DNA of 64,000 nucleotides from Ignavibacteriales bacterium. GTDB taxonomy: Bacteria; Bacteroidota; Ignavibacteria; Ignavibacteriales; Ignavibacteriaceae. The first letter of the stretch is position 1; each line of letters begins with the position of its first letter. The stretch is taken from NCBI GenBank assembly GCA_016700155.1, contig CP065001.1:1116001-1180000 (forward strand), read 5' to 3'. Positions 1 to 7,550 of the stretch are shown here, piece after piece. Position numbers and translations under genes: made by a program. Below the pieces are notes generated by a model. The model ran no database searches. It saw only the letters and a list, made by a program, of their open reading frames with translations, and was not told where the DNA came from.

Positions 1-1
1 A

Positions 2-46
2 CTTATGTGGATAACAAAAAAGCGTGACGAGAAGGAGAAGGTGTAA
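2..46 (+). CDS. C-terminal tail of an upstream gene (partial)
   Basis: An open frame entering from the left edge runs to a TAA at 44-46 and gives a short, strongly charged tail ending in KRDEKEKV. The stop lies two bases before the start of the NrfD-like gene, and the GGAG ribosome-binding sequence of that gene lies inside this tail, so the two are probably co-transcribed and translationally linked. In operons of this kind the preceding gene usually encodes an iron-sulfur ferredoxin-like electron-transfer subunit. The visible residues do not show that, so the product is left unassigned. Confidence 0.5.
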   Translation, partial: LMWITKKRDEKEKV

Positions 47-48
47 CA

Positions 49-1293
49 ATGGAACATGTAAATGCTGAACCGGTATTAACAAAAAAATTCTGGACACCAG
101 GAGTAATGATTCTTGCTGTGATTGCAGTGAACGGAATTGTTTTTCTTCTCGGTCGATTCTTATTCGGGATGGGTGCAGTAACAAATTTAGATAATCAATT
201 CCCCTGGGGTTTGTGGATTGGAGTTGATGTTGCAGCCGGTGTTGCGCTTGCGGCTGGCGGTTTTACTACAGCAGCATTGGGTCACGTTATGCACAGGGAA
301 AGATATCATGCTGTTGTTCGTCCTGCATTACTTACTGCAATGCTTGGTTATACATTCGTTGCGTTCGGAGTGTTTGTAGATATCGGACGTTATTATTTTA
401 TCTGGCATCCTCTCGTTATGTGGAACGGTAATTCCGCGTTGTTTGAAGTTGGTATTTGTGTGATGATATATCTTACTGTTCTGTATATCGAATTTCTGCC
501 GGTTGTAACAGAAAGGTTCATCGGCAAGGTTAAACTTCCCGGATTCATTTCAAAATTTAACAAGCCGGTGGATTCGCTGCTAAGAGTACTTGACAGGGGA
601 TTATCAAAAACAATGTTCATTTTTATTATCGCGGGAGTTGTTCTTTCATCATTGCATCAGTCTTCATTGGGAACATTGATGGTGATAGCCGGTTCAAAAA
701 TGCATCCTCTGTGGCAGACACCAGTTCTTCCTTTGTTGTTCTTGCTATCCGCTATTGCAGTCGGATTCCCAATGGTAATATTTGAATCGCTTATTGCATC
801 AAGATCATTCGGATTAAAACCTGAAATGGATGTACTATCCAGGCTTGGAAACATGGTTGCCCCGATCCTCGGAATTTACCTCGCTGCAAAAATAGGTGAT
901 ATGTTCATCAGGGAAACATTTGTTTATCTCGGTGAAGTAACAACTGAAAGCGTAATGTTCACAATTGAAGTTGTTGTAGGAGTAATTATCCCGTTAAGGA
1001 TGTTCCTTTCTCGTACAGTATTAAAATCACCGACGCTGATATTTATTGCAGCAGCACTTGTTGTCTTCGGCGTTTTCATAAACAGGGTTAATAATTTTAT
1101 TGTTGCTTATACACCACCTTATGCTTCGCATTCATACTTCCCGTCATTTGGAGAAATATCTGTAACAGCAGGTTGTGTTGCTTTACTTGTTCTTGCGTAC
1201 AGGTTTATTGTAATGAACTTTCCTGTAGTAAGTGGTCACGATAAAAAGCACACACCAAAAACAAAGTATGCTATCAGGGGGACAGGAAAATGA
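49..1293 (+). CDS. NrfD/HybB-type integral membrane quinone-interacting subunit
   Basis: This 414-residue protein is almost wholly hydrophobic, with about ten predicted membrane helices. The length and the pattern of short polar loops match the PsrC/NrfD/HybB family, which binds (mena)quinone in the cytoplasmic membrane and exchanges electrons with a periplasmic iron-sulfur or cytochrome partner. It keeps family-like features such as the WGLWIGVDV segment in the second helix, and ends in a basic cytoplasmic tail. The start is an ATG preceded by GGAGAAGG. Its last codons overlap the next gene, a multiheme cytochrome c, by ATGA, so the two products are very likely made together. I infer a quinone-linked redox complex; whether it is closer to hydrogenase-2, polysulfide reductase or Hmc/Qrc-type complexes cannot be settled here. 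Confidence 0.88.
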   Translation: MEHVNAEPVLTKKFWTPGVMILAVIAVNGIVFLLGRFLFGMGAVTNLDNQFPWGLWIGVDVAAGVALAAGGFTTAALGHVMHRERYHAVVRPALLTAMLGYTFVAFGVFVDIGRYYFIWHPLVMWNGNSALFEVGICVMIYLTVLYIEFLPVVTERFIGKVKLPGFISKFNKPVDSLLRVLDRGLSKTMFIFIIAGVVLSSLHQSSLGTLMVIAGSKMHPLWQTPVLPLLFLLSAIAVGFPMVIFESLIASRSFGLKPEMDVLSRLGNMVAPILGIYLAAKIGDMFIRETFVYLGEVTTESVMFTIEVVVGVIIPLRMFLSRTVLKSPTLIFIAAALVVFGVFINRVNNFIVAYTPPYASHSYFPSFGEISVTAGCVALLVLAYRFIVMNFPVVSGHDKKHTPKTKYAIRGTGK

Positions 1294-2438
1294 AAAAAGT
1301 TTTATTTCTTATTTTGATTTTATCAGCAGTACTTGCTGCCCAAAACAAAATTAATTCAAACCATTCACGGCAGCTTATTGATTGTAAATCATGCCACGCA
1401 TGTGATCTTCCAACAAAACAGAACCCCTGTCTTCTTGATTGTCCAAGAATGGAATTGATAACCGTACATCAGAAAGCTTCTGATAGTCCGGAAGCAATCG
1501 TTATCAGTAAACTTGAATCACAATATAATTCAGTTGTGTTTTCGCACAGGATACATGCTGAGATGTCTGATATGTCGGGAGGTTGTGCCGGCTGTCATCA
1601 CTTTAATACTTCAGGACCAATACAAAAATGTGAGAACTGTCATGAAGCTAACCGTAAAAGAGAAGACATAAGCAAACCAGACCTCAAAGGTGCGTATCAC
1701 AGGCAGTGTATGGATTGTCACCGTGAATGGAGCGGTTCAACTGATTGTGTTTATTGTCATAGTCTGAAGTCTGATAATAAATCAGGCGACCCGATGCAGA
1801 AGGTAAAACAGATTTCGGAAAAGAAACATCCTGAAGTAAAGGAGCCGGAAAAACTTGTTTACAAAACCAATTCTGATAGAGGTTCGGTTGTAACTTTCTT
1901 CCATAACGAGCATACAAAACTATTTAGTCTTGATTGTAAAAGTTGTCATAAGAATGACAACTGTGTCAGCTGCCATAAGCTTGATAAGAAAATCTCGACT
2001 GTAAAAACAACCAGCAGTGAGTCGCTGAAAAAATCATTTGAAGAACAGCATAAACGATGTATATCATGTCATGAAAAAGATGATTGCAATTCATGTCACT
2101 CAGATAAAGAAAAACTGCCATTCAATCATGGTGTAAGTACAGGCTGGGAGTTGAGCAAATATCACAAACAGTTGAGCTGTCAGAAATGTCATGGTTCGGG
2201 AAATAAATTCAAAAAACTGGATCGTAAGTGCGAATCATGCCATAAGAATTTTGTTTCCGGTTCATTCGATCATAGAGTAACCGGATTAGTTCTCGATGAG
2301 ACCCACAGCAGCTTTGATTGTGGTGATTGTCATTCAGAAAATAATTTCAGCAAAAAGCCTGATTGTTCTAATTGTCATGAATCAGACTTTTCTTTCCCAA
2401 ATAAAAAACCGGGAAAGATAATTTCACTTAAAAAGTAA
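1290..2438 (+). CDS. Exported 13-heme cytochrome c
   Basis: The 382-residue product starts with a signal peptide (basic KK, hydrophobic core to about residue 17, AAQ cleavage-like site). I count thirteen CXXCH heme-attachment motifs spread over the chain and many extra histidines that could be distal ligands, as in cytochrome c3/c7-type multiheme proteins. The first motif sits in an unusual N-terminal cysteine cluster, CKSCHACD followed by PCLLDCPR. It should act in the periplasm, passing electrons to or from the NrfD-like subunit encoded immediately upstream with an ATGA overlap. A lysine/glutamate-rich linker at about residues 165-200 separates an N-terminal five-heme part from a C-terminal eight-heme part. 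The gene is followed after 19 bases by a sensor kinase that also has heme-type motifs. Substrate or terminal partner is unknown. Confidence 0.92.
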   Translation: MKKVLFLILILSAVLAAQNKINSNHSRQLIDCKSCHACDLPTKQNPCLLDCPRMELITVHQKASDSPEAIVISKLESQYNSVVFSHRIHAEMSDMSGGCAGCHHFNTSGPIQKCENCHEANRKREDISKPDLKGAYHRQCMDCHREWSGSTDCVYCHSLKSDNKSGDPMQKVKQISEKKHPEVKEPEKLVYKTNSDRGSVVTFFHNEHTKLFSLDCKSCHKNDNCVSCHKLDKKISTVKTTSSESLKKSFEEQHKRCISCHEKDDCNSCHSDKEKLPFNHGVSTGWELSKYHKQLSCQKCHGSGNKFKKLDRKCESCHKNFVSGSFDHRVTGLVLDETHSSFDCGDCHSENNFSKKPDCSNCHESDFSFPNKKPGKIISLKK

Positions 2439-2457
2439 TTGAGCGATACGTTAAGAT

Positions 2458-4332
2458 ATGTTCAGAAATATTTTTCATAAGATAGGCTACAAACTGATAT
2501 TCGCCGTCGGCATTACGACGCTTCTTATTATCAGCGTGTTTGCTTATTTCAATATAAGGACAAACAGCAGCGCCCTTCTTGAAGAAGTTGAAAATCATGC
2601 TAACCAATTAAGTGAAACGGTAAAATACAGCGTTCATTATGATATGATGTTGAATCAGCGTGAACGCATACATAAAATTATTAATACCATTGGCGAACAG
2701 GAAAGTATCAGGGAAGTTCGTATTCTGAATAAAGTCGGTGAGATTATTTATTCTTCACACGAGAATGATATTGGCAGGATGGTTGATAAAAAAGCTGAAA
2801 GCTGCTATGCATGCCATGCCGCAGATCAGCCGCTGGAAAAACTATCAATCACACAGAGGACGAGAATATTCCGGCTGCATCCTGATTCATCACGTGTACT
2901 TGGTATAATCAATCCCATTTACAATGAAGAATCGTGCTGGGCTGCAGATTGTCATGCTCACTCAAAAGATCAGACAGTGCTTGGTGTACTTGATGTTACT
3001 ATGAGTCTTGATGATGTTGATAAAAGCATTCAGACAATTGAAATTGAAATTGCAATCTTCGCACTCATAGCTATTGCGGCAATCAGTTTTATTATCGGAA
3101 TGTTAGTAAGAAAAATGATAGACACTCCCGTTCGTGAACTTGTTGATGCAACCAAGCAGGTGGCAAGCGGAGATCTGAATTATTCAATTAAAGATAAGGG
3201 CAATGATGAATTAGGCTTACTTGCCAGGTCATTCAACAATATGACTAAAAAACTTTCCGAAGCCAGAATGCAGTTATTTCAATCGGATAAACTTGCATCA
3301 CTCGGAAGATTAGCAGCGGGTGTCGCGCACGAAATTAATAATCCGCTTACTGGTGTGCTTACTTACAGCAGTTTCCTGCTTAAGCGTACACAGGATAATC
3401 CTGAAATACAGGAAGACCTGAAAGTGATTGTCAGAGAAACAAAAAGAAGCAGGGAAATTGTTAAAAGTTTACTTGACTTTGCCCGACAATCCGTACCAAA
3501 GAAAAATGCCGCCGATCTTAATGAGATAATAAATCAATCAATAACTGTAGTTGAAAGCCAGCTTACTTTAAACAATGTAAAGATAGAGAAGCATCTGGAT
3601 GCTGAGCTTCCCCGCATAACTGTTGATTCAAACCAGATGCAGCAGGTATTTATCAATCTTGTTGTTAATGCTTCCGATGCCATCGGAAAAAATGGAGGCA
3701 CTGTTACAATCTCAACTACGTTGCTAAAACGTTCACCGGTTGGTATTACACAGATAAAGAAAGCTTCATGTCCCAAACGTCATGATCTGACTGATAATGA
3801 AATAAAAATTGACGGACTTCCATCGATTAAAATAAAAGCAAAATCAAATAACAGTGAAGGGTTTATTTACCTTGATCCTGTTTACGGAAAAAACCGGCAT
3901 CAGTATGATGTTTCTCTCGAACTTAAAAAAGAAATTCAAATGATGTGTCCGCAGTGTAATACATCACTCACAGACGAGACTAAGAAATGTCCTGATTGTG
4001 GTGCGCCAGTTTTTTACCTGGAAGTCCCTCAGCACGGCAGATACGAAGGATGCAGCAGAAGAGGCTGCAATTGGCAGCGCTGGGAGGCAGTGGACCAGTC
4101 GGGACAAAAGGAATATGCTGAAATTAAAATAAAGGATACAGGCTGCGGAATACCCAAGGATGAACTGCCGAGAATTTTTGAACCATTCTTTAGTACGAAA
4201 GGACAGAAGGGAACAGGACTTGGACTCGCTGTTATATGGGGTATCATCGATAATCATGATGGTTCAATTAGTGTTGAAAGTGAGCAAGGCAAAGGAACAG
4301 TGTTTACAGTAATACTTCCGGTGAGTAAATAA
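2458..4332 (+). CDS. Membrane sensor histidine kinase with heme-type sensor motifs and a cysteine-rich insert in the ATPase domain
   Basis: A 624-residue kinase. Membrane helices at about 13-31 and 197-216 enclose a periplasmic sensor region with CYACH at 116-120 and a C-X4-CH motif at 160-166, both suited to covalent heme. A HAMP linker (about 217-270) is followed by a HisKA domain with phospho-acceptor His291 in the HEINNP motif, an N box near residue 404 (NASDAI) and G boxes at 560-590. Between the N and G1 boxes lies an insert of about 130 residues (421-552) with cysteine pairs at 497/500 and 511/514 and further cysteines at 532 and 537, resembling a zinc ribbon. It lies between the cytochrome gene and two response-regulator genes, so it probably senses the redox state or a ligand of that electron-transfer system. 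Confidence 0.93.
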   Translation: MFRNIFHKIGYKLIFAVGITTLLIISVFAYFNIRTNSSALLEEVENHANQLSETVKYSVHYDMMLNQRERIHKIINTIGEQESIREVRILNKVGEIIYSSHENDIGRMVDKKAESCYACHAADQPLEKLSITQRTRIFRLHPDSSRVLGIINPIYNEESCWAADCHAHSKDQTVLGVLDVTMSLDDVDKSIQTIEIEIAIFALIAIAAISFIIGMLVRKMIDTPVRELVDATKQVASGDLNYSIKDKGNDELGLLARSFNNMTKKLSEARMQLFQSDKLASLGRLAAGVAHEINNPLTGVLTYSSFLLKRTQDNPEIQEDLKVIVRETKRSREIVKSLLDFARQSVPKKNAADLNEIINQSITVVESQLTLNNVKIEKHLDAELPRITVDSNQMQQVFINLVVNASDAIGKNGGTVTISTTLLKRSPVGITQIKKASCPKRHDLTDNEIKIDGLPSIKIKAKSNNSEGFIYLDPVYGKNRHQYDVSLELKKEIQMMCPQCNTSLTDETKKCPDCGAPVFYLEVPQHGRYEGCSRRGCNWQRWEAVDQSGQKEYAEIKIKDTGCGIPKDELPRIFEPFFSTKGQKGTGLGLAVIWGIIDNHDGSISVESEQGKGTVFTVILPVSK

Positions 4333-4336
4333 AAGT

Positions 4337-5140
4337 ATGAGCAGGAACGCAGATATATTAATTGTCGATGATGAACAGGTTGTGATTGACGCTGTAAAAA
4401 AAATCTGTTCGCTTGAAAAAATAAATGTCGACACCTCTCTTGATGTAAGTGATGCTGTAAAAAAAATATCTGGGACTAAATACAATTTAATTGTCTGTGA
4501 TATTATGATGCCTGAAGTTGATGGATTTCAGTTCCTGGATCTGCTTGTTCAAAAAAAAATAGATACTCCTGTAGTAATGACAACAGGCTACTCAACTGTT
4601 GAAAATGCAGTAAAGTCACTCTACAAAGGTGCAATTGATTTTATTCCAAAGCCGTTCACTGCGGATGAAATGCTGAATGCAATATTGAGAGGTCTTCGTT
4701 ATGCAGAAATACAAAAAATGATTTCTGCTAACCGGACCAATCAGGATGATACGATAATTTATGTGCCTTGCCCGGCGAAGTATTCAAGACTCGGATATTC
4801 AAGCTGGGTCTCGGTTGAAAGAGATGGAACAGCATTAATCGGATTGACAGATCTGTATACAAAGATCATAAGTTCTTTAAAGGAAATTGAACTCTTCAGA
4901 ATCGAAGAGGAAATAGTACAGGGAAACACTTGCGCTATTATCACAGATATTAATGAATTGAATCATCCCGTTCTTTCACCTATAACGGGAAGAATAATTG
5001 AAAGAAATGAAGAAGTAACAAAAGAAGCATCTGTAATTGAAAAGGATCCATACTTCAAAGGCTGGTTGTACCGCATTATTCCTTCAGATGTTGAATATGA
5101 ATTGAAAAACCTTGTCCCATGCAGCTCAGACAGATTATGA
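4337..5140 (+). CDS. Response regulator with a C-terminal glycine-cleavage H-protein-like domain
   Basis: The first 120 residues form a receiver domain: acidic pair Asp11/Asp12, phospho-acceptor Asp55 in the VCDIMMPEVDG segment, Thr82/Thr83 and Lys105 before PF. Instead of a DNA-binding domain, residues about 145-260 resemble GcvH, the lipoyl carrier of the glycine cleavage system, with the recognisable SPITGRI turn and the late WLYRI segment. The lysine that carries lipoate in true GcvH has no counterpart before the SPITG turn (the stretch reads ITDINELNHPVLS). The domain is therefore probably a binding or structural module, not a lipoyl carrier. The gene begins four bases after the kinase stop, so the kinase upstream is the likely phosphate donor. 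Confidence 0.88.
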   Translation: MSRNADILIVDDEQVVIDAVKKICSLEKINVDTSLDVSDAVKKISGTKYNLIVCDIMMPEVDGFQFLDLLVQKKIDTPVVMTTGYSTVENAVKSLYKGAIDFIPKPFTADEMLNAILRGLRYAEIQKMISANRTNQDDTIIYVPCPAKYSRLGYSSWVSVERDGTALIGLTDLYTKIISSLKEIELFRIEEEIVQGNTCAIITDINELNHPVLSPITGRIIERNEEVTKEASVIEKDPYFKGWLYRIIPSDVEYELKNLVPCSSDRL

Positions 5141-5210
5141 GGATGAAAAAAAATAAAAGTATAGTTGAACAGTTTACGCCAAACGAAATTTATTTCAAGG
5201 AGAATTAATA

Positions 5211-6374
5211 ATGGCACTCTTTATACTCGCAATAGTAATATTCGTCATTGCTGATATTCTTATTAGAATGGTCGGCAGAAAAATGCAGGAGAAAAAAGTA
5301 AAACTTGAAAGGGAGAACGTTCTCCAGGAAAGTCTTAAACTTGACTTCAGCAAGGAAGCTAAAACATTAAAACGTGCAGAAGTTGAAAATCCAAAAGCGC
5401 GGATACTCTGCGTTGATGATGAAGAAGTTATTCTCGGCAGTTTCAGAAAAATTCTTGTACTGGACGGCTACTCTGTTGATACTGTTGAAACAGGTCAGGA
5501 AGCACTTGGGCTTATTCAAAAACATCATTATGATTTTGTGTTCACAGACCTGAAGATGCCTGAGATGAGCGGTGTTGATGTTACGAAGTCGGTAAAGCAT
5601 ATGAGACCTGATATTGATGTTATAATTATTACAGGTTATGCTTCAGTTGAAACAGCAGTTGAATGTATGAAGTACGGTGCAATGGATTATGTTCAAAAAC
5701 CATTTACTGAAGATGAATTGCTTGAGTTCGTAAAAAAGACTTTAATTAAACGTCAGGATAGGATTGAAAAATTACTTAAACCAAAAGTTCATATATCACA
5801 TCTTCCTGAAGCAGAATATTTTCACAAAGCGGAATTTGCTATACCAGGCGGAGTGTTCATATCAAAAAATCACTGCTGGGTTAGTATGGATCAGGATGGT
5901 TCCGCTAAAATCGGTATAGACGACTTTGCTAAAAAGCTTGTTGGTAAAATTGATGACATTGAACTTCCGAATCTTGGTATGAATGTAAAAACAGGTCAGC
6001 CTTTGTTTACAGTCAGGCAGAATAATAAAAGCATAACATTCAGTTCACCTGTAAGCGGTCAGGTTTCAAGTGTAAATCTTCTGTTGAAAGAAGATCTGGA
6101 ATCACTTGATACAACACCGTATGAAAGGAACTGGTTCTGTGTAATTGACGCTGAAAACATGGACTCTGAAATTTCTAGTCTTAAAATTGGCAAAGCGGCA
6201 GTTTCATTTTTCCAGGAAGATATAGAATCATTCCGCTCACAGGTATCTAAAATATTAAAACAAAAAAATCAGGACTATCCGGATAAACCAACAGATGATT
6301 TATATGTAGGTGTTCTTGAAAATTTTGATGATGGGGACTGGGATAAAGTTACAGAACAATTTTTCAAAAGATAA
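5211..6374 (+). CDS. Membrane-anchored response regulator with H-protein-like domain
   Basis: A 387-residue protein with a single N-terminal membrane helix (about 2-20), a charged linker, a receiver domain at 63-180 (Asp69/Asp70, phospho-acceptor Asp113 in FTDLKMPEMSG, Lys163) and an H-protein-like domain at about 210-320. The GcvH part aligns well by eye with the canonical family (HCWVSMDQDG, ELPNLG, SSPVSGQV). Lys273 lies within one residue of the position of the lipoyl lysine, but the surrounding E-S-V-K signature is replaced by QNNKS, so lipoylation is uncertain. A C-terminal extension of about 65 residues has no recognised domain. AAGGAG seven bases before the ATG supports the start. Membrane tethering of a receiver protein without a DNA-binding domain points to control of a membrane complex, not of transcription. 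Confidence 0.87.
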   Translation: MALFILAIVIFVIADILIRMVGRKMQEKKVKLERENVLQESLKLDFSKEAKTLKRAEVENPKARILCVDDEEVILGSFRKILVLDGYSVDTVETGQEALGLIQKHHYDFVFTDLKMPEMSGVDVTKSVKHMRPDIDVIIITGYASVETAVECMKYGAMDYVQKPFTEDELLEFVKKTLIKRQDRIEKLLKPKVHISHLPEAEYFHKAEFAIPGGVFISKNHCWVSMDQDGSAKIGIDDFAKKLVGKIDDIELPNLGMNVKTGQPLFTVRQNNKSITFSSPVSGQVSSVNLLLKEDLESLDTTPYERNWFCVIDAENMDSEISSLKIGKAAVSFFQEDIESFRSQVSKILKQKNQDYPDKPTDDLYVGVLENFDDGDWDKVTEQFFKR

Positions 6375-6390
6375 ATACTAGATAGCCCGA

Positions 6391-6420
6391 AAAAAAAGCC
6401 CTCGTAATGAGGGCTTTTTA
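6391..6420. terminator. Bidirectional rho-independent terminator
   Basis: An 11-bp perfect stem (6393-6403 with 6409-6419), GCCCTC paired with GAGGGC and flanked by A5 and T5, encloses a five-base loop. A-runs on one side and T-runs on the other allow it to stop transcription from the redox operon on the plus strand and from the biosynthetic cluster on the minus strand. It lies exactly between these two convergent gene sets. Confidence 0.92.
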
Positions 6421-6423
6421 ATT

Positions 6424-7350
6424 TCAGTATTTATAATTCTCGCGCCAGAACTTTGCAATATCTTTTGGCAGAACATGCCAGTACTGACCTTCATATTTAC
6501 TTTTAATGTATTCTAAAAATCCTGAATATAAACTGACAGGAAATTCTTCCGGACCATTTTTTTGTCCGTCAAAATTTACATAATCAGGATGTACATCAAC
6601 AAGCACCATTCCGCCTTTTGATGCTATCCAATCAACTTTGTTTTTCCAGATGCTGTTGTCTTTTTCTTTCATGATAATGTACAGAGCAAAATCCTGCGGT
6701 AGTGTGTATGGAAGTTCGACGTAACCTTTGAAGTTTCCGTTTCCTTCAACCCAGAATGGGAAAATTGTTTCGGCACCATCGGGCTGAGGTTCAAACGGAT
6801 CGGTATCAAATGTTGATGCATCGTGTTCAATGTTCAGATTGTGAATCCACTCCAGGTTATGGTGCATTGCCGGCGATCTGAAACCGACTGAATTCCAGTC
6901 TTTTATATATTCATTTATTTTTTTTGCGCGGTAAAGAAAAGTTTCTTTCGATTCGTAAAGTCTGCCGTCATGATTTAAACCATGCAGTCCAACTTCAAAA
7001 CCATTTCTTACCATTTCATCGCGCAGGTTAGGATCTACTTTATATCTTTCAGGTACAATATAAAAGCATGACCGAAAGCCCAACTCCATTTCGAGTTTCA
7101 TTAATTTTTTGCATTTATCATGACCACCTTGCAGTTCAACGTCGTGTGTAAGTACGAGAGCAAACTTTTTATTTTCAGGCCAGCCCTTCCAGTTTTTAGG
7201 TGGTTGTGCTGCCTTTTCCAAAACTGGCCAAACATTTGCAAACTTTTTTCTCTGTGAGCGAACAAGAATTCTTCTCATCATAAGCTGAAGAGAGCGGGGA
7301 ATTAACGGACGCGTGAGGTAATAAGCTTTTTTTAAACCGGAATTTGCCAT
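6424..7350 (-). CDS. Polysaccharide deacetylase-family (CE4/NodB-like) protein
   Basis: A 308-residue protein with a NodB-homology fold. The first metal-binding motif appears as LTHDVE at about 67-72 and the second as HGLNH at 123-127, which together supply the Asp-His-His metal triad of carbohydrate esterase family 4. A late VDVHPDY segment probably forms the final catalytic motif. There is a basic N-terminal region but no clear signal peptide, so it may act in the cytoplasm on a precursor. It is the last gene of the biosynthetic cluster and ends at the shared terminator. It could remove an acyl or formyl group from the product or from a sugar; similar proteins also occur in exopolysaccharide loci, so substrate and even cluster membership are uncertain. 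Confidence 0.8.
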   Translation of the reverse strand: MANSGLKKAYYLTRPLIPRSLQLMMRRILVRSQRKKFANVWPVLEKAAQPPKNWKGWPENKKFALVLTHDVELQGGHDKCKKLMKLEMELGFRSCFYIVPERYKVDPNLRDEMVRNGFEVGLHGLNHDGRLYESKETFLYRAKKINEYIKDWNSVGFRSPAMHHNLEWIHNLNIEHDASTFDTDPFEPQPDGAETIFPFWVEGNGNFKGYVELPYTLPQDFALYIIMKEKDNSIWKNKVDWIASKGGMVLVDVHPDYVNFDGQKNGPEEFPVSLYSGFLEYIKSKYEGQYWHVLPKDIAKFWRENYKY

Positions 7351-7550
7351 TGTGGTTTACTTAATCCTGCTGTAAAAATTAATTGATAAATAACATATGA
7401 AATGGTTGAGAAGGCTGAAAATCTTCCACCCATTAAAGTGACTCCGCAACTTTGCAATCCTGATACTGACTTGATCAAATCAGAGAAACAAAGAGTATTC
7501 CCCGTTTTGTATTTCAATATAAACAAAAAGTTTAATCTCTGAAAAGAACT

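Noticed and set aside
7332..7526. Minus-strand 64-codon open frame between the deacetylase and carbamoyltransferase genes
   Set aside because: It overlaps the start of the deacetylase gene, has no ribosome-binding site or recognisable motif and an irregular composition; treated as non-coding gap.
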